6,663 nucleotides of DNA from SIG480 sp045614365. Lineage in GTDB: Bacteria > Bacillota > Clostridia > Oscillospirales > JAAYXM01. Below are positions 1-6,342 of the stretch, one piece after another. Where the stretch lies: contig JAZLCV010000067.1 in the NCBI GenBank assembly GCA_045614365.1, positions 1-6,663 on the forward strand. The letters run 5' to 3'. Both the position numbers and the translations under genes were made by a program. Below the pieces are notes generated by a model. It searched no databases, had not been told where the DNA came from, and saw only the letters and a list, made by a program, of their open reading frames with translations. Each line of letters begins with the position of its first letter. The stretch's first letter is position 1.

Positions 1-2778
1 CGTAAAATAGCACAGCATCTCTGGTACGTAACCAACGGAAATCTCGCTCAGTTTGGAAATGATATGCTTTCGGAAAATCCCGAAAACGCAGAAGAAGAGC
101 TTATGAAGTATGTCGACGTGAATGCCCGGATAGGAAGTCAAATGCTTGGCGGCTATGGGCTTGCACTGCTTCGTGACGGTAATAACTATAAATCCGCAAA
201 CGTAGCTACCGCGAAGAACACTCATCGTGATTTCTGGATGTGGTTCGGAAGAACAAGCGCGGCTCATTCTCACCAGGATGCACTCAATATTGGTATTGAT
301 GCCTTCGGACTCGACGTTGCTCCCGACCTTGGATATCCTGAGAACACCAGCTATCAGCCAAGCCGACTGCAGTGGGTAAATGCAACGATTTCTCACAACA
401 CTGTTATCGTTGATGAACGAAATCAAAGCGGATTGACGGGAATTCATGGCTATCCATATCACTTTGACGACAGCGGAAAAGTTAAGCTTATGGATGCCGA
501 AGCAAAATCTGCGTATTCGCAGTTGGAAAACTACAGAAGAACGGTAGTTATGGTACAGGTAAACGACGATGTTGCATACGGAGTTGACTTTTTCCGTGTA
601 ACGGGTGGCAGTCACCACCTCTTCAGCTTCCATTCTCAGGCAGAAAATGCTTATCCGGTAGATGGGCTTGAGATGACAAAGCAGGTTGATGAAAACGGAG
701 AATATAAGGGAACATATGCAGGGGAAGACGGAAAAGACCCTGAAACGGGCGAGTGGACCGAATACAAAGATGACCCGTGGACTAAGCCTACATGGAGCTA
801 TACCACCAAGTATCCGCGCGGATATACCTGGCTGAAAAACGTACGCCGCGATAAAGAACCGGAAGCTCAGTTTACGATAGAGTTTGATGTGAAGGATTAC
901 CGTAAGGTGCTTAAGGACGGCAACGGAATAAAGCTTCGTATGACTCAGTTTAACAACTTTACGCCGACTGAAGTCGCAATAGCCGGCGGATATGTGAACA
1001 ACAGAACTGACACGAAAATGATGCCAAGAACCTTGGATTACGTTCTTGTCGAGCATGACGGTGGAGAGGGCGCAAATCTTGACTCACTGTTCACAACAGT
1101 GTACGAGCCGTACCGCAACACACCGTATATCGAAGAGATAAAGCCGATTGATATCAGTGTGAAGACCGGAATTGAAAACGAAGGCGATATGGCGCGCGCT
1201 GTTAAGGTAAAGCATACGGAACAAAGCGGCGGAAACACGGATTATATCGTTTACGCAACCAATAAGAACGTTGTCTACACCGTTACGGACGGTGACTTCA
1301 GCTTTGACTTTTCGGGCTTTGTAGGCGTGTACACAATCAACGCAAACGGCGCTGTGATTTACCGCTATGTAAACGATGGAACAATCATCGGAGAAGAAAC
1401 CGGAAAGGTATCTGCATATTCCGGAACGGTAACGGATTTCCAAAAAGAAAATGCATTTGAAAACTACATTGACGTGGAAATTGATTGCACCGATTTATCC
1501 GACCTTGCAGGAAAGTACATCTATGTGGATAACGACGGTGTGCGGAATGCCGCATATGAAATTATTTCTGCGACGGATGAAGCCGAGGGGCTTCGCGATG
1601 GAAGCGTCCGCCTTGATATCGGAACGGTAGGTCTTATCCGTGGGCATGTAGACCAGAACGACCTTGATAAAGGCTATGTTTACAACATCAAGGAAGGGCA
1701 GACCTTCTCAATTCCGACAGCGTTTGTAGACGAAAGCGTTCCGGAATTTGATGCGGTGAGCGACAATTTAAGCACTTCTGCGGGAAGCTCAATAAACGTT
1801 ACTGTAAGAGCAAACAGCCCGATAAAGAAAAATGCACCGACAATCACATACATAGGAGCAACACTCCCGCGTGGAGCGTCAATTAACTCCGAAACCGGCG
1901 TGTTCACGTGGAAGCCGGATAGCAGTCAGATCGGAGAAAACCATGTGGCAATTACTGCGCGTGACAGCGATGGACGCGAGGCAACAATCCACTTCGATAT
2001 CGTTGTTTACGGTTCAACAACTGGCGGTTCATCTCAAAATAAGACAGATGGAACCGACAAAACGGAAACCCCGTCAACGGATAATACCGATACCTCCGCT
2101 GGTGGCGGCGGTGGCGGTGCCGAACAGACCGACAAACCGGATGACACAACAAACACTGATAAAACGGAAACATCCGATGAAGATGGCAGCGACGATCCTT
2201 CAACCAAGCCTGATGAAGGGAATGTAGGTTCCGATGCTCCGCAATTCACAGACCTTGATAACCACGCTTGGGCACAGGATGCAATAAACGAGCTTGCAGT
2301 AGATGGAATAATAAAGGGCACATCTGTAAACTCCTTCAGCCCGGCAAATAACATCACCCGCGCAGACTTCGCACTGCTTCTTGTACGTGCGTTCAAGCTT
2401 GAAAGCGACAACGAGGAAAACTTTGCAGATGTTTCTGCAAGCGATTACTTTGCGTCAGAGCTTGCAATAGCAAGAAATAAAGGAATTGTCGGCGGCATTG
2501 GTGATAACAAATTCGCCCCGCGAAATAACATCACCCGTCAGGATATGATGGTGATTGTATACCGCGCGTTAGAAAAACTAAACTTAAAGCTCGGCGAGAA
2601 TGTTGAACCGCAATATGACGACTTCACCGCTGTTGCGGATTACGCAAAAACTGCTGTCTCCGCCCTCATCAGTGCAGGACTTGTCAACGGCAAGAACAAT
2701 CTCATCGCGCCGGCGGACTACACCACCCGTGCAGAAGTAGCAGTTCTTATAAAACGCATACTGGATTATGTAAAATAA
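1..2778 (+). CDS. SLH-anchored heparinase II/III-family polysaccharide lyase, 5'-truncated by the window
   Basis: The reading frame is open from base 1, so the first in-frame ATG at 64 is internal and the true start lies upstream; 925 residues are visible (window codon 1 = residue 1). Residues 80-138 carry the heparinase II/III C-terminal signature: HSHQD at 89-93, a DLGYP element around Asp109 and SHNTVIVD around His132. In this family such His/Asp residues line a metal site in the beta-sandwich next to the active site. The alpha-toroid with the catalytic Tyr/His should lie upstream and is not seen. Beta-rich sequence continues to about 580, then a putative Ig-like module (about 581-671), a low-complexity linker (672-748) and three SLH domains (749-925). 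The protein is inferred to be secreted, bound to the cell-wall polymer, and to cleave a uronic-acid-containing polysaccharide by beta-elimination. The substrate is unknown; heparin is not implied by the family name. Family assignment is firm, activity is not. Confidence 0.88.
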   Translation, partial: RKIAQHLWYVTNGNLAQFGNDMLSENPENAEEELMKYVDVNARIGSQMLGGYGLALLRDGNNYKSANVATAKNTHRDFWMWFGRTSAAHSHQDALNIGIDAFGLDVAPDLGYPENTSYQPSRLQWVNATISHNTVIVDERNQSGLTGIHGYPYHFDDSGKVKLMDAEAKSAYSQLENYRRTVVMVQVNDDVAYGVDFFRVTGGSHHLFSFHSQAENAYPVDGLEMTKQVDENGEYKGTYAGEDGKDPETGEWTEYKDDPWTKPTWSYTTKYPRGYTWLKNVRRDKEPEAQFTIEFDVKDYRKVLKDGNGIKLRMTQFNNFTPTEVAIAGGYVNNRTDTKMMPRTLDYVLVEHDGGEGANLDSLFTTVYEPYRNTPYIEEIKPIDISVKTGIENEGDMARAVKVKHTEQSGGNTDYIVYATNKNVVYTVTDGDFSFDFSGFVGVYTINANGAVIYRYVNDGTIIGEETGKVSAYSGTVTDFQKENAFENYIDVEIDCTDLSDLAGKYIYVDNDGVRNAAYEIISATDEAEGLRDGSVRLDIGTVGLIRGHVDQNDLDKGYVYNIKEGQTFSIPTAFVDESVPEFDAVSDNLSTSAGSSINVTVRANSPIKKNAPTITYIGATLPRGASINSETGVFTWKPDSSQIGENHVAITARDSDGREATIHFDIVVYGSTTGGSSQNKTDGTDKTETPSTDNTDTSAGGGGGGAEQTDKPDDTTNTDKTETSDEDGSDDPSTKPDEGNVGSDAPQFTDLDNHAWAQDAINELAVDGIIKGTSVNSFSPANNITRADFALLLVRAFKLESDNEENFADVSASDYFASELAIARNKGIVGGIGDNKFAPRNNITRQDMMVIVYRALEKLNLKLGENVEPQYDDFTAVADYAKTAVSALISAGLVNGKNNLIAPADYTTRAEVAVLIKRILDYVK
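2014..2244 (+). other. Low-complexity Thr/Asp/Gly-rich linker in the lyase
   Basis: Residues 672-748 of the lyase are dominated by Thr, Asp, Ser, Gly, Lys and Glu, with a six-glycine run (residues 701-706, bases 2101-2118) and a TDKTET motif occurring twice. There is no predicted fold. It sits between the Ig-like module and the SLH domains, so it most likely acts as a flexible, possibly glycosylated tether that holds the catalytic part away from the cell wall. Several long open frames on other frames here are by-products of this biased composition. Confidence 0.8.
2245..2775 (+). repeat. Three tandem SLH (S-layer homology) domains
   Basis: Three repeats of about 55 residues lie at about 749-801, 808-862 and 872-925 of the lyase. 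Each starts with an F-x-D or Y-D-D-F type segment and ends with the hallmark motif: ITRAD, ITRQD and TTRAE. Three SLH domains in a row is the usual number for non-covalent binding to pyruvylated secondary cell-wall polymer in Gram-positive bacteria. The first two share a perfect 15-base direct repeat (2346-2360 and 2523-2537), which encodes the NNITR core. The protein ends 5 residues after the last predicted helix begins to close, as expected for a C-terminal anchor. Confidence 0.93.
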
Positions 2779-2794
2779 TTTATTGATTACTTTA

Positions 2795-2813
2795 CAGGGG
2801 GGTGTGTTCCCTG
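2795..2813 (+). other. Small intergenic hairpin, possible weak terminator or RNA-processing element
   Basis: A perfect 5-base inverted repeat (CAGGG / CCCTG) with a 9-base loop begins 16 bases after the lyase stop codon. It has no T-run after it (the next bases are CTCAACTG), so it does not look like a complete intrinsic terminator. It could protect a 3' end or lower read-through into the next gene, or be chance. Confidence 0.25.
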
Positions 2814-2830
2814 CTCAACTGAAAAAAGAT

Positions 2831-2835
2831 AGGAG
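2831..2835 (+). promoter_or_regulatory. Ribosome binding site that fixes the TTG start of the amidohydrolase
   Basis: AGGAG lies 9 bases upstream of TTG at 2845. The next in-frame ATG is after the essential metal-binding HxH motif, so the TTG must be the start, and this site supports it. Confidence 0.8.
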
Positions 2836-2844
2836 AAAAATAAC

Positions 2845-3741
2845 TTGAAAAAGATAGACATTCATTGTCATGTTCATGCATTTTCTGAGCATTCTCCGAT
2901 GCATAGCAAATCAGATGTTCAGGGATTATCTGTGGCGGAGCAAATAGAAATTTTCGACAAACTCAATGTTGAAAAAGGCGTGCTTCTTCCACTTTTTATG
3001 CCGGAGCATCAGGGGGGGACATCTCCAACGGAAAACTGCAAATATCTTGTGGATAAATACCCCGACCGCTTTGCATGGTTCTGCAATGTCGACCCGTGTG
3101 CGGAAGACTTTGATGCAACAACCGATTTAAGTAAATACATCGGTCATTATAAAGAACTCGGTGCAAGAGGTGTAGGTGAGGTTACCACCACCCTTTATGC
3201 TGACAGCGATCTTATGGATAACTTTTTCTATCATTGCGCCGAGTGTGATATGCCGGTTCTTATTCACATTGGAACGAGCTTTGATGAGATGTACGGAATC
3301 ATAGATGAAAAAGGTCTCCCTCGCATAGAAAGGATGCTGAAAAAGCATAAAGATCTTCGCATAATCGGTCACTCTGCGGCATTCTGGTGTGAGATTTCGG
3401 AAAACGGATATCCTGATGACAGAAACGATTATCCAAAAGGGGAGGTGTTTGATGGGCGGCTTGCTTCGCTTTTGCGCGAATATGGCAACCTTTATTGTGA
3501 TTTATCCGCCGGAAGCGGTTCAAATGCAATGATGCGCGACCGTGGGTATGCCGCAAAATTTCTTACCGAATTTTCTGACAGAATTTACTACGGAACCGAT
3601 GTGTTTGATAAAAAGCAGAGATTTCAGTACGTGTTTGATGACTTCCTTACAGGGCTTGTCACTGACAAAATGATAAGTACGGAGGTCTATGAGAAAATAG
3701 TTTATAAAAATGCTGCAAAACTTCTTGGTATTAAAGAATAA
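2845..3741 (+). CDS. Amidohydrolase family protein (Amidohydro_2-type metal-dependent hydrolase)
   Basis: This is a 298-residue protein of normal length for the single-domain TIM-barrel Amidohydro_2 group, with no signal peptide, so cytoplasmic. The metal-site residues of the superfamily are visible in order: IDIHCH with His7 and His9 after strand 1, Glu112 in GVGEVTT, His141 in VLIHIG, His176 in IIGHSA and Asp252 in YYGTDVF. The family includes lactonases (such as sugar-acid lactonases), decarboxylases of the ACMSD type and other C-O/C-N/C-C hydrolases, and the sequence alone does not choose between them. In this sugar operon, hydrolysis of a sugar lactone or a related acid is a reasonable but unproven idea. 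The start is TTG, with AGGAG 9 bases upstream. The gene follows the lyase by 66 bases, and its stop overlaps the next gene's ribosome binding site. A run of seven G (3012-3018) lies in the coding sequence. Confidence 0.88.
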   Translation: MKKIDIHCHVHAFSEHSPMHSKSDVQGLSVAEQIEIFDKLNVEKGVLLPLFMPEHQGGTSPTENCKYLVDKYPDRFAWFCNVDPCAEDFDATTDLSKYIGHYKELGARGVGEVTTTLYADSDLMDNFFYHCAECDMPVLIHIGTSFDEMYGIIDEKGLPRIERMLKKHKDLRIIGHSAAFWCEISENGYPDDRNDYPKGEVFDGRLASLLREYGNLYCDLSAGSGSNAMMRDRGYAAKFLTEFSDRIYYGTDVFDKKQRFQYVFDDFLTGLVTDKMISTEVYEKIVYKNAAKLLGIKE

Positions 3742-3745
3742 GGAG
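3741..3745 (+). promoter_or_regulatory. Ribosome binding site overlapping the amidohydrolase stop codon
   Basis: AGGAG starts on the last base of the TAA stop of the upstream gene and sits 10 bases before the ATG at 3756. The overlap implies that both genes are on one transcript, with translational coupling likely. Confidence 0.75.
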
Positions 3746-3755
3746 AATTATTAAA

Positions 3756-5318
3756 ATGAAAAAGTTTATAGCACTTACTCTCGCGTTTGTTATGCTTCTC
3801 GCGCTTTGCGCGTGCCAAAGCGGAGAAAACAAAGCTTTCGGCGAGGTGTCTTATGACATCCCCGAAGGTAAGCAGATTCCTGACGATGCAGTTTTGAATG
3901 TAACAATTGGCAGCCATGCTTCCTGGCCGTATGATGAAAACTGGAAAGTGTGGGAATACATTGAAGAGGCCGTCGGCGGCACAATCAATGTAAACGCCGT
4001 TCCGTCATCAGACTTCGACACAAAGTTTAATCTTCTTTTTGCAAGCAAGGATAATATTCCGGATGTTTTCGGTTTTCAGGCAAAGCCGGGAACCTTTAAC
4101 GATTACTGTGAGCAGGGTGCTTTTGCTGCACTTGACGATTATGAGGAATTTCTTCCGGATTACAATGATTTCTGGAATAACCTCCCTGAAGACGAGCAAT
4201 GGATGAAAAATATCCGCCGTAGAGACAATGGTAAAATTTATCATGCACCTATTTACGGTATGGAGCGTGCAACAAATATAAAAGCATGGTTGTATCGTGA
4301 AGACATTTTTAAGAAACATAATCTTGAAACACCCAAGACCATAGATGAGCTTTACGCTGTTTCAAAGAAGCTTAAAGAGCTTTATCCGACTTCCTATCCG
4401 TTATGCATGCGTTCCGGATTTGCAAACATAAACCTTATCGGCAGCTCGTGGAAGCCAAATTTCCGTTACAACGTTTATTATGATTATGAAAACGAAAAGT
4501 GGTGCTACGGAGCAGCTGAAAGCGAGATTATGCTTGATATTGTAAAGTTCTTTAGGCAGATGGTTGAGGAAAAGCTTATTCCGCAGGATTTCTTTACTAT
4601 AAATGCATCTTCCTGGCAGGAGCTTGTCTCCACAGATCGCGGATTTATCCTTCCGGATTATCAGGTAAGAATTGACTTCTTTAATAACATCGCAAGAGAA
4701 AACAATCCGGAGTTTACTGTTTCTGCGATGATGCCGCCGAAGGCTGAAAATGGCATCGGCGTTGCAATGGTAAATAAGTTCAACAATGACCCGATGGGCT
4801 TTGGTGTGCCGAATACGGGAAACATAGGCAATATGGCGAATGCGATGCGTTATGTCAACTGGTTCTATTCGGATGAAGGGTCTGAGATTATCAGCTGGGG
4901 CAAGGAAGGCGAAACCTTTGAAGTGGTAGACGGCAAAAAGCAGTTTATTCTTCCAAAGGAAGGGGATAGTGCAAAGCAACTTTACGGATTCCAGACGATA
5001 GGTACATATCTCCGTGTAGATCCGGATTCTGTTGACGCATCTGTTTCCGAAGAGCAGGCGGCAACGACCGACTTTATTCTTGAGCACACTTATCCAAAGC
5101 TTGATCCGTCGTCATTTATAAGCTTTTCGACTGCAGAATCTACGCAGATTTCAGACTATAATGTAACGCTTAAAACATATGTTGAGGAAGCTTTGCAAAA
5201 GTTTATCCTTGGTCAGCGTCCGCTCAGCGAATGGGATCAGTTCCAGAAGGAGCTTTCCGAGCTTCCGATTGACGAAATTCTCGCAATTTACGAAGAAGCA
5301 TATAACAGAGTTAAGTAA
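3756..5318 (+). CDS. Extracellular solute-binding lipoprotein (LplA-like, carbohydrate ABC uptake)
   Basis: The protein has 520 residues. The N-terminus is a lipoprotein signal peptide: KK at 2-3, a hydrophobic stretch at 4-17, then the lipobox L-C-A-C, with Cys20 as the lipidation site and Cys18 at -2. The mature protein would be anchored to the outer face of the membrane. The rest reads as a family 1 type binding protein of the large (about 500-560 residue) LplA/LipO group used for oligosaccharide capture. Supporting features are an aromatic hinge-like segment at 169-183 (NIKAWLYRED), the following KTIDEL helix start, and many surface Trp/Tyr residues suited to sugar stacking. It should deliver sugar to an ABC permease pair, but no permease or ATPase gene is in the window; the next gene is an unrelated EamA transporter. 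The start is well supported by AGGAG at 3741-3745 and the correct signal peptide. The ligand is unknown; from context it is probably an oligosaccharide released by the lyase. Confidence 0.9.
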   Translation: MKKFIALTLAFVMLLALCACQSGENKAFGEVSYDIPEGKQIPDDAVLNVTIGSHASWPYDENWKVWEYIEEAVGGTINVNAVPSSDFDTKFNLLFASKDNIPDVFGFQAKPGTFNDYCEQGAFAALDDYEEFLPDYNDFWNNLPEDEQWMKNIRRRDNGKIYHAPIYGMERATNIKAWLYREDIFKKHNLETPKTIDELYAVSKKLKELYPTSYPLCMRSGFANINLIGSSWKPNFRYNVYYDYENEKWCYGAAESEIMLDIVKFFRQMVEEKLIPQDFFTINASSWQELVSTDRGFILPDYQVRIDFFNNIARENNPEFTVSAMMPPKAENGIGVAMVNKFNNDPMGFGVPNTGNIGNMANAMRYVNWFYSDEGSEIISWGKEGETFEVVDGKKQFILPKEGDSAKQLYGFQTIGTYLRVDPDSVDASVSEEQAATTDFILEHTYPKLDPSSFISFSTAESTQISDYNVTLKTYVEEALQKFILGQRPLSEWDQFQKELSELPIDEILAIYEEAYNRVK

Positions 5319-5406
5319 AAGCAGAATACAGTGGTGAGATAAAACATCGTTTTTGTAACTGCTTCACGATAGAGAAATTTGATATAAAACTTTTTGAGGA
5401 GAAAAT
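5319..5406 (+). other. 88-base intergenic gap without a recognised terminator or promoter
   Basis: This is the longest gap in the window. It holds only weak complementary pairs, such as ATCGT (5346-5350) with ACGAT (5366-5370) and AAGCAG (5319-5324) with CTGCTT (5359-5364), and no terminal T-run. A TATAAA at 5383-5388 has no well-spaced -35 box. It may contain a weak promoter or an RNA element, but the sequence does not show one clearly. Confidence 0.4.
5397..5401 (+). promoter_or_regulatory. Ribosome binding site of the EamA-family gene
   Basis: AGGAG ends 5 bases before the ATG at 5407, a slightly short but workable spacing. It supports that start, which also places the first membrane helix directly at the N-terminus. 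Confidence 0.7.
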
Positions 5407-6309
5407 ATGTATATTTTGCTTGTTGTTTCCTCGCTCCTGTCTGTGGGATATACAGCGCTGACAAAAAGCTTTCAGCAAAAGACTGAGTCGGGAATCCGGC
5501 ATCTTATGATGTATAACCTCATAAACGCGAGTTTTGGATGTGTGTATTTTTTGATAGCATCGAGATTTATCGTCGATGTAAATATGCCTACATTTATCTA
5601 TGCCGTTGTCTTTGCGATTACGGATATAGCAATGCTTTCTTTTCAGATTTTTGCGCTTGAATGCGTTTCGGTATCTGTTGTTGCAGTTCTTGCAATGTCG
5701 GGAAGTATTCTGATTCCGTCGCTTTTCGGAATAGGATATTTCGGAGAAGCAGTTACGGTAAGACTCGTTATATCCTCGCTTATGATTGTAGTGGCATCGG
5801 TGCTTCCGTTCATTCGGGGAAAAATCGGAGATAAGAGATTGTCGTGGAAAACAATCTTTATCTGCGCAATGGTGTTTCTTATGAACGGAGCACCGGTGGT
5901 TCAGATGCAGCTTTACGCTAAGGACACAAGGGTGTGCAGCTCGCTTTCGTATTTCTTGCTTACGAATATAATGATAGTTACCGTGTGTGCGTTGGTATTG
6001 CGTTTTGCGATATTGAAAAAGTCATTTTTCTCACAAAACGGCAGGCGGGAGCTTATGGGAATCTACACGCTTCCGCAAGCTGCAAACATAGGTGTGCGGA
6101 CAGCTATGATGAATATAGTGTCTGTTTTGCAGGTCGTTGTGCTCGCTGTTGTTCCGGCATCAGCATACGCTGTCTTAAATTCATCAATAATCCTTATCGG
6201 CGGTTTTACGGTTTCGCTTTTGATATTTAAAGAAAAGCAGAGCCTTGGAAATATTCTTGCCGTAATATTGGCAATAGCCGCAATAATAATAAATCCACAG
6301 GCAGTTTAA
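5407..6309 (+). CDS. EamA/DMT-superfamily membrane transporter
   Basis: This 300-residue, highly hydrophobic protein has about ten predicted membrane helices, roughly at 2-20, 32-52, 61-83, 87-110, 117-135, 145-165, 176-198, 213-235, 240-263 and 272-296. The two halves of five helices match the internal duplication of the drug/metabolite transporter superfamily. The characteristic acidic residue after helix 4 of each half is present: YFGE (Glu114) and IFKEK (Glu276). Both length and topology are typical of the family. DMT members export or import small metabolites such as amino acids, nucleosides, sugars or sugar phosphates, and specificity cannot be read from the sequence. It lies between the binding protein and GH95, so a role in moving a sugar product or by-product is inferred only from position. 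The match to canonical EamA repeats is by pattern; a divergent subfamily is possible. Confidence 0.8.
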   Translation: MYILLVVSSLLSVGYTALTKSFQQKTESGIRHLMMYNLINASFGCVYFLIASRFIVDVNMPTFIYAVVFAITDIAMLSFQIFALECVSVSVVAVLAMSGSILIPSLFGIGYFGEAVTVRLVISSLMIVVASVLPFIRGKIGDKRLSWKTIFICAMVFLMNGAPVVQMQLYAKDTRVCSSLSYFLLTNIMIVTVCALVLRFAILKKSFFSQNGRRELMGIYTLPQAANIGVRTAMMNIVSVLQVVVLAVVPASAYAVLNSSIILIGGFTVSLLIFKEKQSLGNILAVILAIAAIIINPQAV

Positions 6310-6329
6310 TAATCTGCCATGCAAAATTT

Positions 6330-6335
6330 GAGGTG
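6330..6335 (+). promoter_or_regulatory. Ribosome binding site that decides the GH95 start
   Basis: GAGGTG is 7 bases upstream of the ATG at 6343. A second in-frame ATG at 6319 would add 8 residues but has no ribosome binding site before it and places this one inside the gene, so 6343 is preferred. Confidence 0.7.
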
Positions 6336-6342
6336 TTTAAAA

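Noticed and set aside
1085..1101. Perfect 7-base inverted repeat with a 3-base loop (CACTGTT/AACAGTG)
   Set aside because: It sits in the middle of the lyase coding sequence with no T-run and no gene boundary, so chance is the simplest explanation.
1871..2411. Open frames on both strands over the lyase linker
   Set aside because: They overlap the low-complexity Thr/Asp/Gly region, where biased composition suppresses stops; their translations are low-complexity and match no domain.
4401..5087. 228-residue open frame on the minus strand opposite the solute-binding protein
   Set aside because: It lies wholly inside a well-supported + strand gene, has no recognisable family features and no convincing ribosome binding site. 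It looks like a by-product of codon composition.
5353..5388. Possible promoter (TTGTAA and TATAAA) before the EamA gene
   Set aside because: The spacer between the two boxes is 24 bases, too long for a standard sigma-A type promoter, and no better pair was found.
5934..6230. 98-residue + strand open frame inside the EamA gene
   Set aside because: It is in a different frame of a clear membrane-protein gene and shows no domain or ribosome binding site.
6319..6342. Upstream in-frame ATG for GH95
   Set aside because: No ribosome binding site precedes it, while GAGGTG is well placed for the ATG at 6343, where the family homology begins.
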